Assembly (NCBI GenBank): GCA_949295995.1 | Contig: CASFNK010000026.1 | Span: forward strand, 1-53,511 | Direction: 5' to 3' | Length of the DNA: 53,511 nt | From: an uncultured Pseudomonadota bacterium | Lineage (GTDB): Bacteria > Pseudomonadota > Alphaproteobacteria > RF32 > CAG-239 | Shown: positions 1 to 7,661 of the stretch, piece by piece | Position numbering within the stretch: the stretch's first letter is position 1 | Layout: the number at the start of each line of letters is the position of its first letter | Program-made: the position numbers and the translations under genes | The notes under the pieces: model-generated | The model's input: the letters and a program-made list of their open reading frames with translations, nothing else | Told to the model about the DNA's origin: nothing | Databases searched by the model: none

Positions 1-11
1 GTGTGTTCATA

Positions 12-79
12 AAAAAACTCCTTTGCTTTTGTTAGACTTGTGCCAAACCGTCTAACTTACTTTAGCAAAGGAGTTTTTT
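12..79 (-). promoter_or_regulatory. Hairpin sequestering the ribosome site of an outward gene
   Basis: A 16-base outer stem (12-27 with 64-79) encloses a 7-base inner stem (GTTAGAC 31-37 with GTCTAAC 50-56). On the minus strand the 3' arm of the outer stem contains the AAAGGAG in front of the ATG at 10-8. The start would be translated poorly while the stem is closed. This is direct base-pairing evidence; the regulatory meaning is inferred. Confidence 0.6.
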
Positions 80-104
80 ATCTGTAAAGCTATAAGCTCT
101 CCGG

Positions 105-133
105 AACTACCGGCCTAGCCGGTAGTTTTCTTG
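105..133. terminator. Hairpin near the element edge
   Basis: Perfect 10-base stem AACTACCGGC/GCCGGTAGTT with a CTA loop, followed by TTTTC on the plus strand. It could stop transcription entering the element from outside, or serve as the subterminal DNA hairpin recognised by a single-strand transposase. Confidence 0.55.
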
Positions 134-141
134 TTACAATC

Positions 142-171
142 AAAAAGCCGCCCTTTGGGACGGCTTTTTTT
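142..171. terminator. Bidirectional intrinsic terminator
   Basis: AAAGCCG/CGGCTTT with an inner CCC/GGG, one bulged A, and T-runs on both strands. It abuts the repeat edge at 140. Whatever gene it served on the minus strand lies beyond the window or was displaced by the element. Confidence 0.7.
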
Positions 172-310
172 GTGGGTGAAAGTAAAATAGTGGAGTAGAT
201 TTTGAAGATTCCTTAAGAGAATATCAATAGCTGTTGATGTATTTATTTGCATCTTGAAAATTGTATTGTGTTTTGCCATAATGTAAAAGCCACTTGGGTA
301 AAGTGTGCCT
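172..310. other. Intergenic stretch without recognised gene
   Basis: AT-rich sequence between two terminators. I see no open frame with a ribosome site, no tRNA and no repeat. A short RNA ending at the 311-345 terminator is possible but unsupported. Confidence 0.4.
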
Positions 311-345
311 AAAATCCGAAGATTAAACTCTTCGGATTTTTTTTG
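311..345 (+). terminator. Intrinsic terminator
   Basis: AAATCCGAAGA/TCTTCGGATTT-type stem followed by a long T-run. It lies upstream of the 375 gene, so it closes some transcript from the 172-310 stretch or from the flanking element. Confidence 0.65.
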
Positions 346-374
346 TTGTAAACAATTAGTAAAAGGAAAAATGT

Positions 375-941
375 ATGTCTAATTTAATTCAATACATTAT
401 TCAGGAAGACCCTGAAAAAGAAATGAAAAAGAAAACTTATGATAAACAAACTTACACTTCATACATCCCTAATCAAAACACAAGAAAAGAAAGTGATAAG
501 ACAACGCCTCAGAATTTGTTAGAAACTGTTTTATCTTCCAATCAGAGCAATCAAACACTAACTCCTTGGGCAAAAAAACAATCAAAAAATTTACTTGAAA
601 GAATGAATAGTTCTAACACATTTGCTTCACAGAGACTTAAACATAATACTTCTAATTTAAGATCTTCATCTGTCGGAGATATTGTTTTAGAAGGAGCAAA
701 AGGTTTTGGAGAAGGAATTGAGCAAGGTTCTCTTGCCTTATTTAACGCGAAAACAGGTGGTTTGTATGACCTTGTAAGTTATCTATGTATGGATGATGAT
801 TATGCCAAAAGACAAGATAAGATGCAAAAACGTGCCGAAAGTGTAGGATTAGGGGGAGCAAATAAAGTTGCTAATCTTGCTATTGAAGCAGGTGGAACAT
901 CAAAATTATTAAAAAATTTAGGCTTAAAATATATTAAATAA
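375..941 (+). CDS. Hypothetical protein, possibly mobile-element derived
   Basis: 188 residues with an AAAAGGAAAAATGT ribosome region ahead of the ATG. The first 100 residues are polar, Lys/Asn/Gln-rich and probably disordered. From about residue 100 a Gly/Ala-rich segment (motifs GAKGFGEGIEQGS and NKVANLAIEAGG) could form amphipathic or membrane-associated helices. I do not recognise the family. The abrupt C-terminus in the middle of the hydrophobic part suggests it may be the N-terminal remnant of a longer protein, which would fit its place next to an insertion-like repeat. Confidence 0.55.
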   Translation: MSNLIQYIIQEDPEKEMKKKTYDKQTYTSYIPNQNTRKESDKTTPQNLLETVLSSNQSNQTLTPWAKKQSKNLLERMNSSNTFASQRLKHNTSNLRSSSVGDIVLEGAKGFGEGIEQGSLALFNAKTGGLYDLVSYLCMDDDYAKRQDKMQKRAESVGLGGANKVANLAIEAGGTSKLLKNLGLKYIK

Positions 942-951
942 AGCAAATAAC

Positions 952-998
952 TTGACAATTAGGTAGGCTCTTTATAACGTAAAAAAGCCTACCTAATT
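952..998 (+). promoter_or_regulatory. Promoter overlapping a perfect inverted repeat
   Basis: TTGACA at 952-957, 15 bases, then TATAAC at 973-978. Overlapping this are perfect 13-base inverted arms AATTAGGTAGGCT (957-969) and AGCCTACCTAATT (986-998). The pair could be an operator covering the promoter of the 1015 gene, or a terminator for the 375 gene; the trailing T-run is weak, which favours an operator. Confidence 0.45.
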
Positions 999-1014
999 TC
1001 AAATAGAGTGAAGA

Positions 1015-1548
1015 ATGACAAAAGAAAACAATAGTTCAAACGAACCTAGTAATCTGCAACAGATAGTAAAAATATTGCGGGAATACATTTCTTTCAAAGG
1101 AACACTAACAAGATTGTATTTTTGGGATTTTCTTGTCTTAGGATATGTGTTTTACCATTTTCTTTCTTTAACAGAAATTCCTTATTTTGATATTATAGGT
1201 TGGTTTTGCTATTTTTATATTGCATTAAATAGTTATCAAAAAAGATGCCGCGATTTGAACATAAAAGGAACTTTAGTTATTTTAGTCACTTCTGTATTTT
1301 TTATAATGATAGGAACAATTCGCTTTCTTGATATTGCAAAAACAGATGTTTTATTTTCAGCAGGCAAAATTATATTTATATTCTATTTAGGAGTATATCT
1401 GTATGCACAATTTATGCCTGGAGCAAAGGAAAAAGATATGAACCTGACTTGTCCTTTGTTAAAACTTCCTAATATGTATTTTATAACTTGTATTGCCATT
1501 TTTTGCATTGCTTTTTGGGCAATAAATAGTTTTTATCTTATAAAATAG
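1015..1548 (+). CDS. DUF805-like inner membrane protein
   Basis: 177 residues, start ATG behind GAGTGAAG. After a polar N-terminus come four likely membrane segments. An FKGTLTRLYFW stretch around residue 30 and QKRCRDLNIKGT around residue 75 match the DUF805 pattern, in which an aromatic-basic entry motif is followed by an Arg-rich motif ending in a small residue and Gly. Function of DUF805 proteins is unknown. A damaged second copy follows directly, so this looks like a tandem duplication. Confidence 0.65.
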   Translation: MTKENNSSNEPSNLQQIVKILREYISFKGTLTRLYFWDFLVLGYVFYHFLSLTEIPYFDIIGWFCYFYIALNSYQKRCRDLNIKGTLVILVTSVFFIMIGTIRFLDIAKTDVLFSAGKIIFIFYLGVYLYAQFMPGAKEKDMNLTCPLLKLPNMYFITCIAIFCIAFWAINSFYLIK

Positions 1549-1557
1549 AGAAAAACA

Positions 1558-2056
1558 ATGTTTCCCGAAGCTCAAAATTTAAACAACAATTTATTTTCTC
1601 AAGTAAAGGCTTTTTAGAAAGAGGTGATTTTCTGGAATAGTTGCCTTTTGCCATTTATGCGTGCGATTTGCTATGAAACAATCTTTGCTTCTTAATGATA
1701 TTGTCTATTGCGTGATTTTTTATATATTATCTGCAGCTATACAAAAAAGGTGTCAAGATATTCAGTGGAAGGGGACAATTTTCCTTCTTCTGTTTTTTAT
1801 AACCTTTCCGTTATTAAATTATTATCAATATATGAAAACAAATGATATATTTATTCCATCACAACTCAAAAATATTCTTGCAGTTTTGGGCTGCCTATAC
1901 CTTTTCTGTCACTGTCTGCTGTTGTGTATACCAGGGAAAATGATAAAAGATAAGCAGATGAATAGCGGATTGCTAAAATATCCATATATGTATATGAGTT
2001 TGGGTGTCATTGTGTTTTTAGCTGGACAATATTTTTTAGCTCTTTATACTTTTTAA
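1558..2056 (+). pseudogene. Decayed DUF805-like paralogue
   Basis: An ATG at 1558 opens a frame that stops at a TAG after VKAF, exactly where the family has its aromatic entry motif. The downstream part continues in another frame from about 1661 with SAAIQKRCQDIQWKGT, which aligns with QKRCRDLNIKGT of the gene before it. One premature stop and at least one frameshift separate the halves. The open frame 1661-2056 starts with GTG and has no ribosome site, so it is more likely a remnant than a real 131-residue protein. Confidence 0.6.
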
Positions 2057-2071
2057 AGAGGAGTATCAACA

Positions 2072-2470
2072 ATGAAATTATGGTCAAAAGAAGCTTTATC
2101 TCTAGGCGGAATATATTGTGTTTTAGATACTCCTTTTTTGTTTTTACAGACCCCTATAACTGAAGACATTGGCCTAATTTTATTTTCGATATTTATTATA
2201 TGTATGTTTCTGCTATATTGGTCGAAATTTTCTTTATATATTGAAAATCAAATCACCAAATTTCCTAATATTTCTTATTATCTGATATCTATTGGCTGGA
2301 TACCATATTTTGTTATTATTGGAATTGTCTGTTTTATTGGCATAGCTGCAGCTTTTGCTTGGACTGATGACACCATCGAAAAAAAAGCAAACATTTTTAA
2401 TGCTATCTGTACATGGGGGGTACCCATTTCTCTTGGTATAGCATATCTTAGAGCAAGAATTATAAAATAA
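2072..2470 (+). CDS. Small hypothetical membrane protein
   Basis: 132 residues with a good AGAGGAG ribosome site nine bases ahead of the ATG. Three or four hydrophobic helices (about residues 8-27, 33-50, 67-95 and 110-125). No motif that I recognise. It lies 15 bases after the DUF805 remnant and probably shares its transcript, forming a small membrane-protein island next to the repeat end. Confidence 0.6.
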   Translation: MKLWSKEALSLGGIYCVLDTPFLFLQTPITEDIGLILFSIFIICMFLLYWSKFSLYIENQITKFPNISYYLISIGWIPYFVIIGIVCFIGIAAAFAWTDDTIEKKANIFNAICTWGVPISLGIAYLRARIIK

Positions 2471-2576
2471 CTAAGAGATAATACTCAATTCACAGATTGC
2501 CCTACTTTAGGCATGTCTCGTTAGAACCAAAATCAGAGCTGAAAAAACAATCGATTATGGAAGGTTGCTTTGTGGC

Positions 2577-3413
2577 TTAAATAAAATTTAAGGCTTCCTT
2601 TTGTAGGTCTAAAGAGCCAAAACATACCTCTTCGGATAAACCAATGAGCTGAGCGACACCTTGCATCCTCTCGCTCCATGGACGTTTTTCTAATTTTTCA
2701 AATTCCGAGAGCAACAAGTTAACCGCTTCAAATTTGTTTAGGCCTCGTTGGCTTTCCAAGCGTTTCACATAAGCCAACATCCATAAATAAGCCGAAATGT
2801 AAGAAGAACGATATTGAGCTCTGAGCTTTTTATCTTCAGGGTCGGCAAACATTCCGTTCTTGTTCAAAAAGCCTAAGACGGGTAAAGTGTTGACATCAAG
2901 GCTCTTTATTTTCTCGTCATGTTTGGAGTTTGGGATATTCATCAAATAATGTGGTAGCAACTCGGCAAAGCCCTCGCTTAAACGCCCCATTTTTTGAAAA
3001 TAAGCTCCGTGCACTGTATGCGAAAGCTCATGGATAAGGCTGATTTTTTGCTCCTCATCTGGAGTTTTTGAAAATCCTTTTTCAAACCACACTTCATCAA
3101 CAGCCAAGGCTTCCGTATAAACTTCATCAATAGGTACGAAAATCCCGCACATTCCTTTAGGAAAAGGGCAGTTTGATAACTTTTGAAAAATTTCTCCTTG
3201 GGGTAAGACCACAAACCCAAACACAGGTTTTTTCTTAAAATTTAAGGGTAGGGCGGTAACTTCTCGTGCATAACCGCTCATAATTTCTATAAAAGATTTC
3301 CCGCAAGTGCCGGTGCGATATTTTTGCGCCATCTCAGGCAACAAAGCCAAACGCAAATCTTCCGCCTCTATCAGTTCAAAAGTAAATTGATTAATATTCA
3401 TAGTCTTTGGCAT
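2577..3413 (-). CDS. Predicted zinc metalloprotease-like protein (HExxH)
   Basis: 278 residues without a signal peptide or membrane segment, so probably cytoplasmic. HELSH at residues 128-132 is a gluzincin-type zinc motif, and EGFAE at 147-151 offers the expected downstream glutamate ligand. The C-terminal half is helical (SSYISAYLWMLAYVKRLE). The order HELSHTVHG then EGFAELLPHYL resembles peptidase-MA-like families, but I cannot name the family. It stands alone in a monocistronic unit on the minus strand. Confidence 0.6.
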   Translation of the reverse strand: MPKTMNINQFTFELIEAEDLRLALLPEMAQKYRTGTCGKSFIEIMSGYAREVTALPLNFKKKPVFGFVVLPQGEIFQKLSNCPFPKGMCGIFVPIDEVYTEALAVDEVWFEKGFSKTPDEEQKISLIHELSHTVHGAYFQKMGRLSEGFAELLPHYLMNIPNSKHDEKIKSLDVNTLPVLGFLNKNGMFADPEDKKLRAQYRSSYISAYLWMLAYVKRLESQRGLNKFEAVNLLLSEFEKLEKRPWSERMQGVAQLIGLSEEVCFGSLDLQKEALNFI

Positions 3414-3532
3414 ATTAAAATCCTTTCTAAAACTTAAACCAAAGGTAGCATAAAAATGAGGGAAAGAAAATAAAATTTTACATCACGCATTAATAGGACT
3501 TTACAAAATTCAGAGAAACTTATAACCTAACT

Positions 3533-3735
3533 CCAGATATATAAAGCATATATCTGGGGCGTCGAAAACCCTAAATTACACAAGTCGCTAGCATACGACT
3601 GAAAAATAATGCCGATTTCTGTCATGGACGGATGTCGGCGAATAAGGTCTTGGCCAAATAAGCCGAGCCGTTTTGTGTAATACGGTTTTCGAACATCCGC
3701 CCGCCTTTTACTTAAGAAAGTGCGGGTTTTGTTTT
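3533..3735 (+). ncRNA. Candidate structured RNA or cis-regulatory leader
   Basis: In the 345-base gap 3414-3758 I see a run of stems. They are CCAGATATAT/ATATATCTGG with loop AAAGC (3533-3557), AGTCG/CGACT (3583-3600), and a three-way junction closed by GGACGGATGT (3626-3635) with ACATCCGCCC (3693-3702) holding TTGGC/GCCGA (3650-3666) and CCGT/ACGG (3668-3685). A terminator hairpin 3700-3726 follows. The 3' arm of the closing stem shares 3700-3702 with the 5' arm of the terminator, as in switch-type leaders. No known riboswitch motif was recognised. Confidence 0.45.
3700..3735 (+). terminator. Terminator 23 bases upstream of a lipoprotein gene
   Basis: CCCGC/GCGGG with an inner CTTT/AAAG and a TTTTGTTTT tail. 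Its left arm overlaps the closing stem of the upstream RNA junction, so the two folds compete. Confidence 0.65.
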
Positions 3736-3758
3736 AACTTTTATATAAGGATGTTCAA

Positions 3759-4175
3759 ATGAAAAAACTGTTTTTAATTTTAACTTTGGGAATTTTTGTA
3801 GGCGTTTTAAGCTCTTGTGCCACCGTCATGAGAGAAAACAACCAATCTATTCCGATAAAAGCCAATGTTGAAGATGTGCAAATCAAGATAACAGATAAAA
3901 AAGGAAATGTTGTTTTTGAGGGTACAACCCCGACAACCATTAATCTCAAAACATCTGCAGGTGGATACTTTGACCCACAAAAATACGAGATTATAGCGTC
4001 TAAAGATGGCTTTAAAACGCAAAGCTCTATAATCGATTGGCATGTTAGCGGTTGGTATTATGCCGGAAATTTTGTGATTGGCGGGCTAATCGGTTATCTG
4101 ATAGTTGATCCTTTGACGGGAGATATGTATTATTTGGATGAAGAAGTAAATCTGAATATGCAACCGAGCAAATAA
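3759..4175 (+). CDS. PEGA-like domain lipoprotein
   Basis: 138 residues. A signal peptide ends in lipobox LSSC, with lipidated Cys20. Residues 35-90 form a PEGA-like beta module (VQIKITDKKGNVVFEGTTP through FKTQ). A hydrophobic GNFVIGGLIGYLIVDP stretch near 105-120 matches the tail of small proteobacterial PEGA lipoproteins. Start ATG at 3759 is preceded by AAGGA. Likely an envelope protein of unknown role. Its expression may depend on the structured RNA and terminator immediately upstream. It converges on smpB through a shared terminator. Confidence 0.7.
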   Translation: MKKLFLILTLGIFVGVLSSCATVMRENNQSIPIKANVEDVQIKITDKKGNVVFEGTTPTTINLKTSAGGYFDPQKYEIIASKDGFKTQSSIIDWHVSGWYYAGNFVIGGLIGYLIVDPLTGDMYYLDEEVNLNMQPSK

Positions 4176-4178
4176 TAA

Positions 4179-4207
4179 AAGGGGCGGAGATTCCTCCGCC
4201 CTTATTT
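4179..4207. terminator. Bidirectional terminator between lipoprotein gene and smpB
   Basis: Perfect 8-base stem GGGCGGAG/CTCCGCCC with an ATTC loop, A-rich on the left and T-rich on the right, serving both convergent genes. Confidence 0.8.
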
Positions 4208-4213
4208 CTAAAA

Positions 4214-4696
4214 TTATCGATTGCTGGCCAGAATACGTTGCTTATCGCGATTCCAATCTCTTTCTTTTTGGGTCTCGCGCTTGTCAAAGAGCTTTTTGCC
4301 GCGCCCTAAGCCGATTTCAAGTTTGGCGCGTCCTTTATTGTTAAAAAAGAGATTAATTGCCACCAAAGTTGCCCCTTTACGAGACAGCTCACCAATAATG
4401 TTGTTGATTTCTTTTTTGGTGAGCAAAAGTTTGCGATCTCTTTTTTCGGCATGGCTTTGGTAACCTTTATTGGCATATTCGGCAATAAACATATTGGAGA
4501 TATAGAGCTCACCGTCTTTTTCTATACCATAAGCATCATTGATATTGGCATGACCGAGGCGAAGAGATTTAACTTCGGTTCCGGTTAACTCAAGTCCCGC
4601 CACAAATTTTTCACTGATTTCATAGTCAAAGAAAGCGCGTCTATTTTGAGCCACGCTTCCTGTACTAATAAAATCAGATTTAATCGCCTTAGCCAT
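4214..4696 (-). CDS. smpB: SsrA-binding protein SmpB
   Basis: 160 residues, full length. It binds tmRNA and brings it to stalled ribosomes for trans-translation. Diagnostic stretches are NRRAFFDYEI, GLELTGTEVKSLR, INDAYGIEKDGELYI and the basic C-terminal tail GRGKKLFDKRETQKERDWNRD. It is the last gene of a minus-strand group behind the bactofilin gene, ten bases away. No tmRNA gene was found in this window. Confidence 0.95.
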   Translation of the reverse strand: MAKAIKSDFISTGSVAQNRRAFFDYEISEKFVAGLELTGTEVKSLRLGHANINDAYGIEKDGELYISNMFIAEYANKGYQSHAEKRDRKLLLTKKEINNIIGELSRKGATLVAINLFFNNKGRAKLEIGLGRGKKLFDKRETQKERDWNRDKQRILASNR

Positions 4697-4705
4697 GATT
4701 AAAGA

Positions 4706-5167
4706 TTACCCTTTATTCTTTTCGTCTTTTTTTGAAGGGCGATTATCGGTAATTAATAAGTCAGGTTTGCTTTGTTCAGCTGGAATTGGAGCCCCGGTAC
4801 GAATACAATGTCCGTCAATATAAGCCCCCGGTTCAATAGCAATAGAGTTATGTACGGCATCACCGATAAGTTTTGCTGTTTTAGCAATAAACAATTGGTC
4901 AACAATAGCTTGTCCTTGCAGAACACCATATAAGTGAAGATGGTTAGCGGTTACTTTACCAATTACCGAACCTTTAATGCCGATAACCAATTCTTCGCAA
5001 CTGATATCTCCTTCAACATGACCATCAACATGAATAATTCCTTCGCTGAGAATATCTCCGTTTACTTTGGTGTTTTGGCTGATGATGGAAGGAACCGGTA
5101 AAGCCTCAGCGTTTTTATTGAACTTACGAGCAAACTTCAGATATAACATTTTTCTTAATTTTTTCAT
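4706..5167 (-). CDS. Bactofilin family cytoskeletal protein
   Basis: 153 residues. A short basic N-terminus precedes a right-handed beta-helix core (about 25-125) built of repeated hydrophobic-Gly turns such as GDILSEGIIHVDGHVEGDI and GKVTANHLHLYGVLQGQA, then a polar tail. Bactofilins polymerise without nucleotide and position envelope enzymes. The LytM-type peptidase gene lies 12 bases upstream on the same strand, a pairing seen in many proteobacteria where the two act together in cell shape. Confidence 0.88.
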   Translation of the reverse strand: MKKLRKMLYLKFARKFNKNAEALPVPSIISQNTKVNGDILSEGIIHVDGHVEGDISCEELVIGIKGSVIGKVTANHLHLYGVLQGQAIVDQLFIAKTAKLIGDAVHNSIAIEPGAYIDGHCIRTGAPIPAEQSKPDLLITDNRPSKKDEKNKG

Positions 5168-5179
5168 TTTGTTAATCTC

Positions 5180-6385
5180 CTAAATTTTAGCCTTGATAAA
5201 AGGCAACGGGTCAACATCTTTTCCATGAAACAGAATTTCATAATGTAGATGTGGTCCGGTTGAGCGTCCGGTAGTGCCTACTTCTCCTATTGTATCACCA
5301 ATTTCCAAATATGCACCTTTTTTTACATAAATTTTATTAAGATGAGCATATTTAGTTTGAAAACCGTTTCCATGGTCAACCACCACCAAGTTACCATAAC
5401 CACCGGCATATTCGGCGCGAGTAACTTTTCCTTTAGCGCGAATATTAATTTTATTTCCGGTTCGACTAGCCAAATCAACCCCTTTATGAGTAGCTTTGGT
5501 TTTCTTAAAAGGGTCGGTTCTTTTTCCATATTGAGAAGTAACCCAATAACTCCAAACCGGTTTACCGATAGGAACAGATTTAATAACTTCTTTGTAATAT
5601 AGTGCATCATCCACATTTTGGAAGATAGCGGAAACTTTATCATTAAGATTCTTATCCTCTACTTTTGATTTTTGGGGAATATAAGGACCACCCTTAGCAT
5701 TTTTTTTCTTAGAGTTTGCGAGGGGATTAAAGTAGAGACCTTGACGTTTGAGGGGTTTATTAATGTCTGAAAACACACCTTTAATTTTATTAAGTTCCTT
5801 AGAAGAAAGGGTTTTAATTTTATCCATAACCTCTAATTCGGCAGCTTTTAATTCTTCAATTGTTTCTTCCAAATCTTCAATTTGTTCACGCAATTCATCT
5901 CGCTCTGAAGCTGCCAAGTCGCGTTGCAACAAAGCCTCGGTTAAAGAGGTTTTTTCATCAACTTCTTCAGCGCTAACCCAATCTTTTTTTGATGTAATTT
6001 GCTTAATCTTATCTTCTACAAGCAAGGCTTGTTTGCGGTATTTTTCAATATCTTTATTTTTTTTTGCGTCAATAGAATTAAGCATTGCGCCGATATTTTT
6101 GTGTAAGGCCATAAAATCAGTCATCAAGTCAACATAAGCATCACGAGTTTCCACCAACTCAATATCTTTATCTTTTAAAATGCGTCCGGACTTATGATAT
6201 ATGTGATAGGAATAAAAACTCCAGCAGGCAATACACAACACAATCGCCAGGAAAATCACCTGCACGCGAGAAGAAATTTGTAAAACTTTAGCGCGTCCTT
6301 GCGAGCGAAAAATAATCTCTTTGGTTGAGAATAAAGGTTGTTTTTCGTTGTAAAAATCGCGAGAATTAAAAGGGTCGTTATTCAT
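5180..6385 (-). CDS. M23 (LytM) peptidoglycan endopeptidase with coiled coil
   Basis: 401 residues. One membrane segment (about 40-62), a long coiled coil (about 105-205), then a C-terminal peptidase M23 domain. Its zinc and catalytic residues are intact: H300 and D304 (HKGVD), H348 (YAHL), and H379/H381 (HLHYE). It is anchored in the inner membrane with the peptidase in the periplasm, where it would cut cross-links in peptidoglycan or activate other hydrolases. It is co-oriented with bactofilin and smpB. Confidence 0.92.
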   Translation of the reverse strand: MNNDPFNSRDFYNEKQPLFSTKEIIFRSQGRAKVLQISSRVQVIFLAIVLCIACWSFYSYHIYHKSGRILKDKDIELVETRDAYVDLMTDFMALHKNIGAMLNSIDAKKNKDIEKYRKQALLVEDKIKQITSKKDWVSAEEVDEKTSLTEALLQRDLAASERDELREQIEDLEETIEELKAAELEVMDKIKTLSSKELNKIKGVFSDINKPLKRQGLYFNPLANSKKKNAKGGPYIPQKSKVEDKNLNDKVSAIFQNVDDALYYKEVIKSVPIGKPVWSYWVTSQYGKRTDPFKKTKATHKGVDLASRTGNKINIRAKGKVTRAEYAGGYGNLVVVDHGNGFQTKYAHLNKIYVKKGAYLEIGDTIGEVGTTGRSTGPHLHYEILFHGKDVDPLPFIKAKI

Positions 6386-6515
6386 CCATAACTATTATGC
6401 GTTTACAATAGCATAACTCTCAATTAACACAAAACTGCGTTAAATATATCAAACTTTAGCAAAAAATACAGTATTTTTTACAAACTTATCCAGAAAAGTA
6501 GATAAAATGTTGATT

Positions 6516-6848
6516 TTATTTGATTTTTTGTTCTGAAAACTCGTCAAGAATTACAAATTCGTCATCTGCGGCATAGTTTAAGACCATACGAGTTCTTTCT
6601 TCAAGCATATCTAAATCTAAGCTGTTTGAAGAGAGTAAACGAACTTTTTGCTCTAAAAGTTTTTTCTCGGTACTATACTTAGCGGCAATTTCTTGAGCGT
6701 ATTTAATTTCTTTGCTTAAATACATATAGCGCAACAAACCTCGTTCACCGTTAATGGTATAGAAACTGAAATAAATGAAGATAAGAAAAACCACAATCAG
6801 CCAAAGAGAGTCTTTTAACTTGGCTTGTAAATCTAAAAATAACCCCAT
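6516..6848 (-). CDS. ftsB: FtsB/DivIC-type septum formation protein
   Basis: 110 residues from the ATG at 6848, chosen because the upstream extension to 6881 is short and poorly conserved-looking. It has one membrane helix (LWLIVVFLIFIYFSFYTI) followed by the GERGLLRY motif, a coiled coil and an ELEERTRMVLNYA-like end typical of FtsB. It would sit in the divisome with FtsL and FtsQ. In many alphaproteobacteria this gene lies next to eno; here eno is elsewhere in the window. Confidence 0.75.
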   Translation of the reverse strand: MGLFLDLQAKLKDSLWLIVVFLIFIYFSFYTINGERGLLRYMYLSKEIKYAQEIAAKYSTEKKLLEQKVRLLSSNSLDLDMLEERTRMVLNYAADDEFVILDEFSEQKIK

Positions 6849-6948
6849 TTCATCAGTCCCATAACAAAAATATAAGAACAAAAATTATTTAAGAAGATTG
6901 CACCATATTTAAGTTAAGAATTGGTTACCTCAGGAAATAAATTTGAAA

Positions 6949-7368
6949 TTATTCTGCCAGACAATTATTACCTTTCCACTTCCAACCGGCAACAACATTG
7001 TTTTGAATATAAAATGAGGTTTGGCAAATATATTCTTGGGAAATGCCGAGATTTTGTGCGTATGGGGTAAAGGCGTAATCACCGTCAAACGGCGCATAAA
7101 CGGAAACGTTTCCTTCTAAAGGATAAGGATTATAGAGGTAAAATTCGGAAGGAACGGTAAGAGTTTGCACTTGGGTAAAAGTAATCACTTGCGAGCCATC
7201 GGCATTAATTTTTCTGGCACTGGGTGTACCCCAAGTTTTAAGCAAGGCAGATTCGGGCTTGCCAATCCAAGTGTTAAGCATCTGGTCATATTTTTGAGTA
7301 GAGGCGCAAGAGCAAAGATAAAAACCAAGCCCGAAAGCGCAAAGAGTTTTGATAAAAGAATGTTTCAT
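6949..7368 (-). CDS. Lipoprotein of unknown function
   Basis: 139 residues from the ATG at 7368, which has a TGGAG ribosome site. Signal peptide MKHSFIKTLCAFGLGFYLCSC with lipobox LCSC. The mature part starts with ASTQKYDQMLNTWIGKPESALLKTWGTPSA, a helix followed by a sequence like those in small outer-membrane-assembly lipoproteins, where WG.P dipeptides recur. The C-terminus contains paired cysteines (ICQTSFYI and NNCLAE). It directly follows the spanin genes, but its codon use resembles the chromosomal genes, so it is probably not a phage gene. Confidence 0.65.
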   Translation of the reverse strand: MKHSFIKTLCAFGLGFYLCSCASTQKYDQMLNTWIGKPESALLKTWGTPSARKINADGSQVITFTQVQTLTVPSEFYLYNPYPLEGNVSVYAPFDGDYAFTPYAQNLGISQEYICQTSFYIQNNVVAGWKWKGNNCLAE

Positions 7369-7403
7369 AATTTTTCTCCAAAAACAATAATAAGCATACA
7401 TAA

Positions 7404-7661
7404 TTATTCTTTTAAAAATTTCGACCCCTGACAGAGTTCAAGTTCTTGTCTCAATTTATTAATACGTCCAATCCACTCCCAAGTATAAGGAAAGGAGGCG
7501 TAATCGGCATTTTTGAGTTCTTGTGCGACTTTTTCGCCGGCAATCGGATAAACGGGGCAAAAAGAGGCCCCCTCAGAGGATGTTGTTTTGCATGAGCTCA
7601 AGCAAAGCATCACGGCTGACATTAGGTTGAGCGTAAATTTTAGCTTTTTGAAGAGATACAT
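7404..7661 (-). CDS. Rz1-like outer-membrane spanin (o-spanin)
   Basis: 85 residues. Signal peptide with lipobox LSSC (Cys24), then a short periplasmic domain FCPVYPIAGEKVAQEL and WEWIGRINKLRQELE, a pattern common in phage Rz1 partners of the two-component spanin type. Its first 89 bases lie inside the end of the i-spanin gene in another frame, the classical embedded arrangement. With the inner-membrane partner it would bridge the periplasm and fuse the two membranes at the end of lysis. Confidence 0.78.
   Translation of the reverse strand: MYLFKKLKFTLNLMSAVMLCLSSCKTTSSEGASFCPVYPIAGEKVAQELKNADYASFPYTWEWIGRINKLRQELELCQGSKFLKE

Larger units (their letters stand above)
1..140 (-). repeat. Left copy of inverted repeat, IS200/IS605-like left end
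   Basis: Bases 5-140 are a perfect reverse complement of 53376-53511, so the same 136-base element sits at both ends pointing outward. Read on the minus strand it holds a terminator-like hairpin (arms 105-114 and 118-127), a long hairpin (12-79), an AAAGGAG ribosome site (18-24) and an ATG-AAC-ACA start (10 to 2). A terminator near one end and a hairpin masking the transposase ribosome site are known features of IS200-type elements. No transposase body is visible, so the family call is inference. Confidence 0.6.

Noticed and set aside
1661..2056. A separate 131-residue membrane protein
   Set aside because: GTG start without ribosome site, and its sequence is the continuation of the decayed DUF805 copy beginning at 1558.
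3533..3735. Possible tmRNA (two-piece ssrA), because of a T-arm-like TTCGAAC loop at 3688-3694 and nearby smpB
   Set aside because: No CCA end, no alanine-rich tag ending in two alanines and a stop, and no tRNA-like acceptor with a G-U pair. The region ends in a terminator instead.
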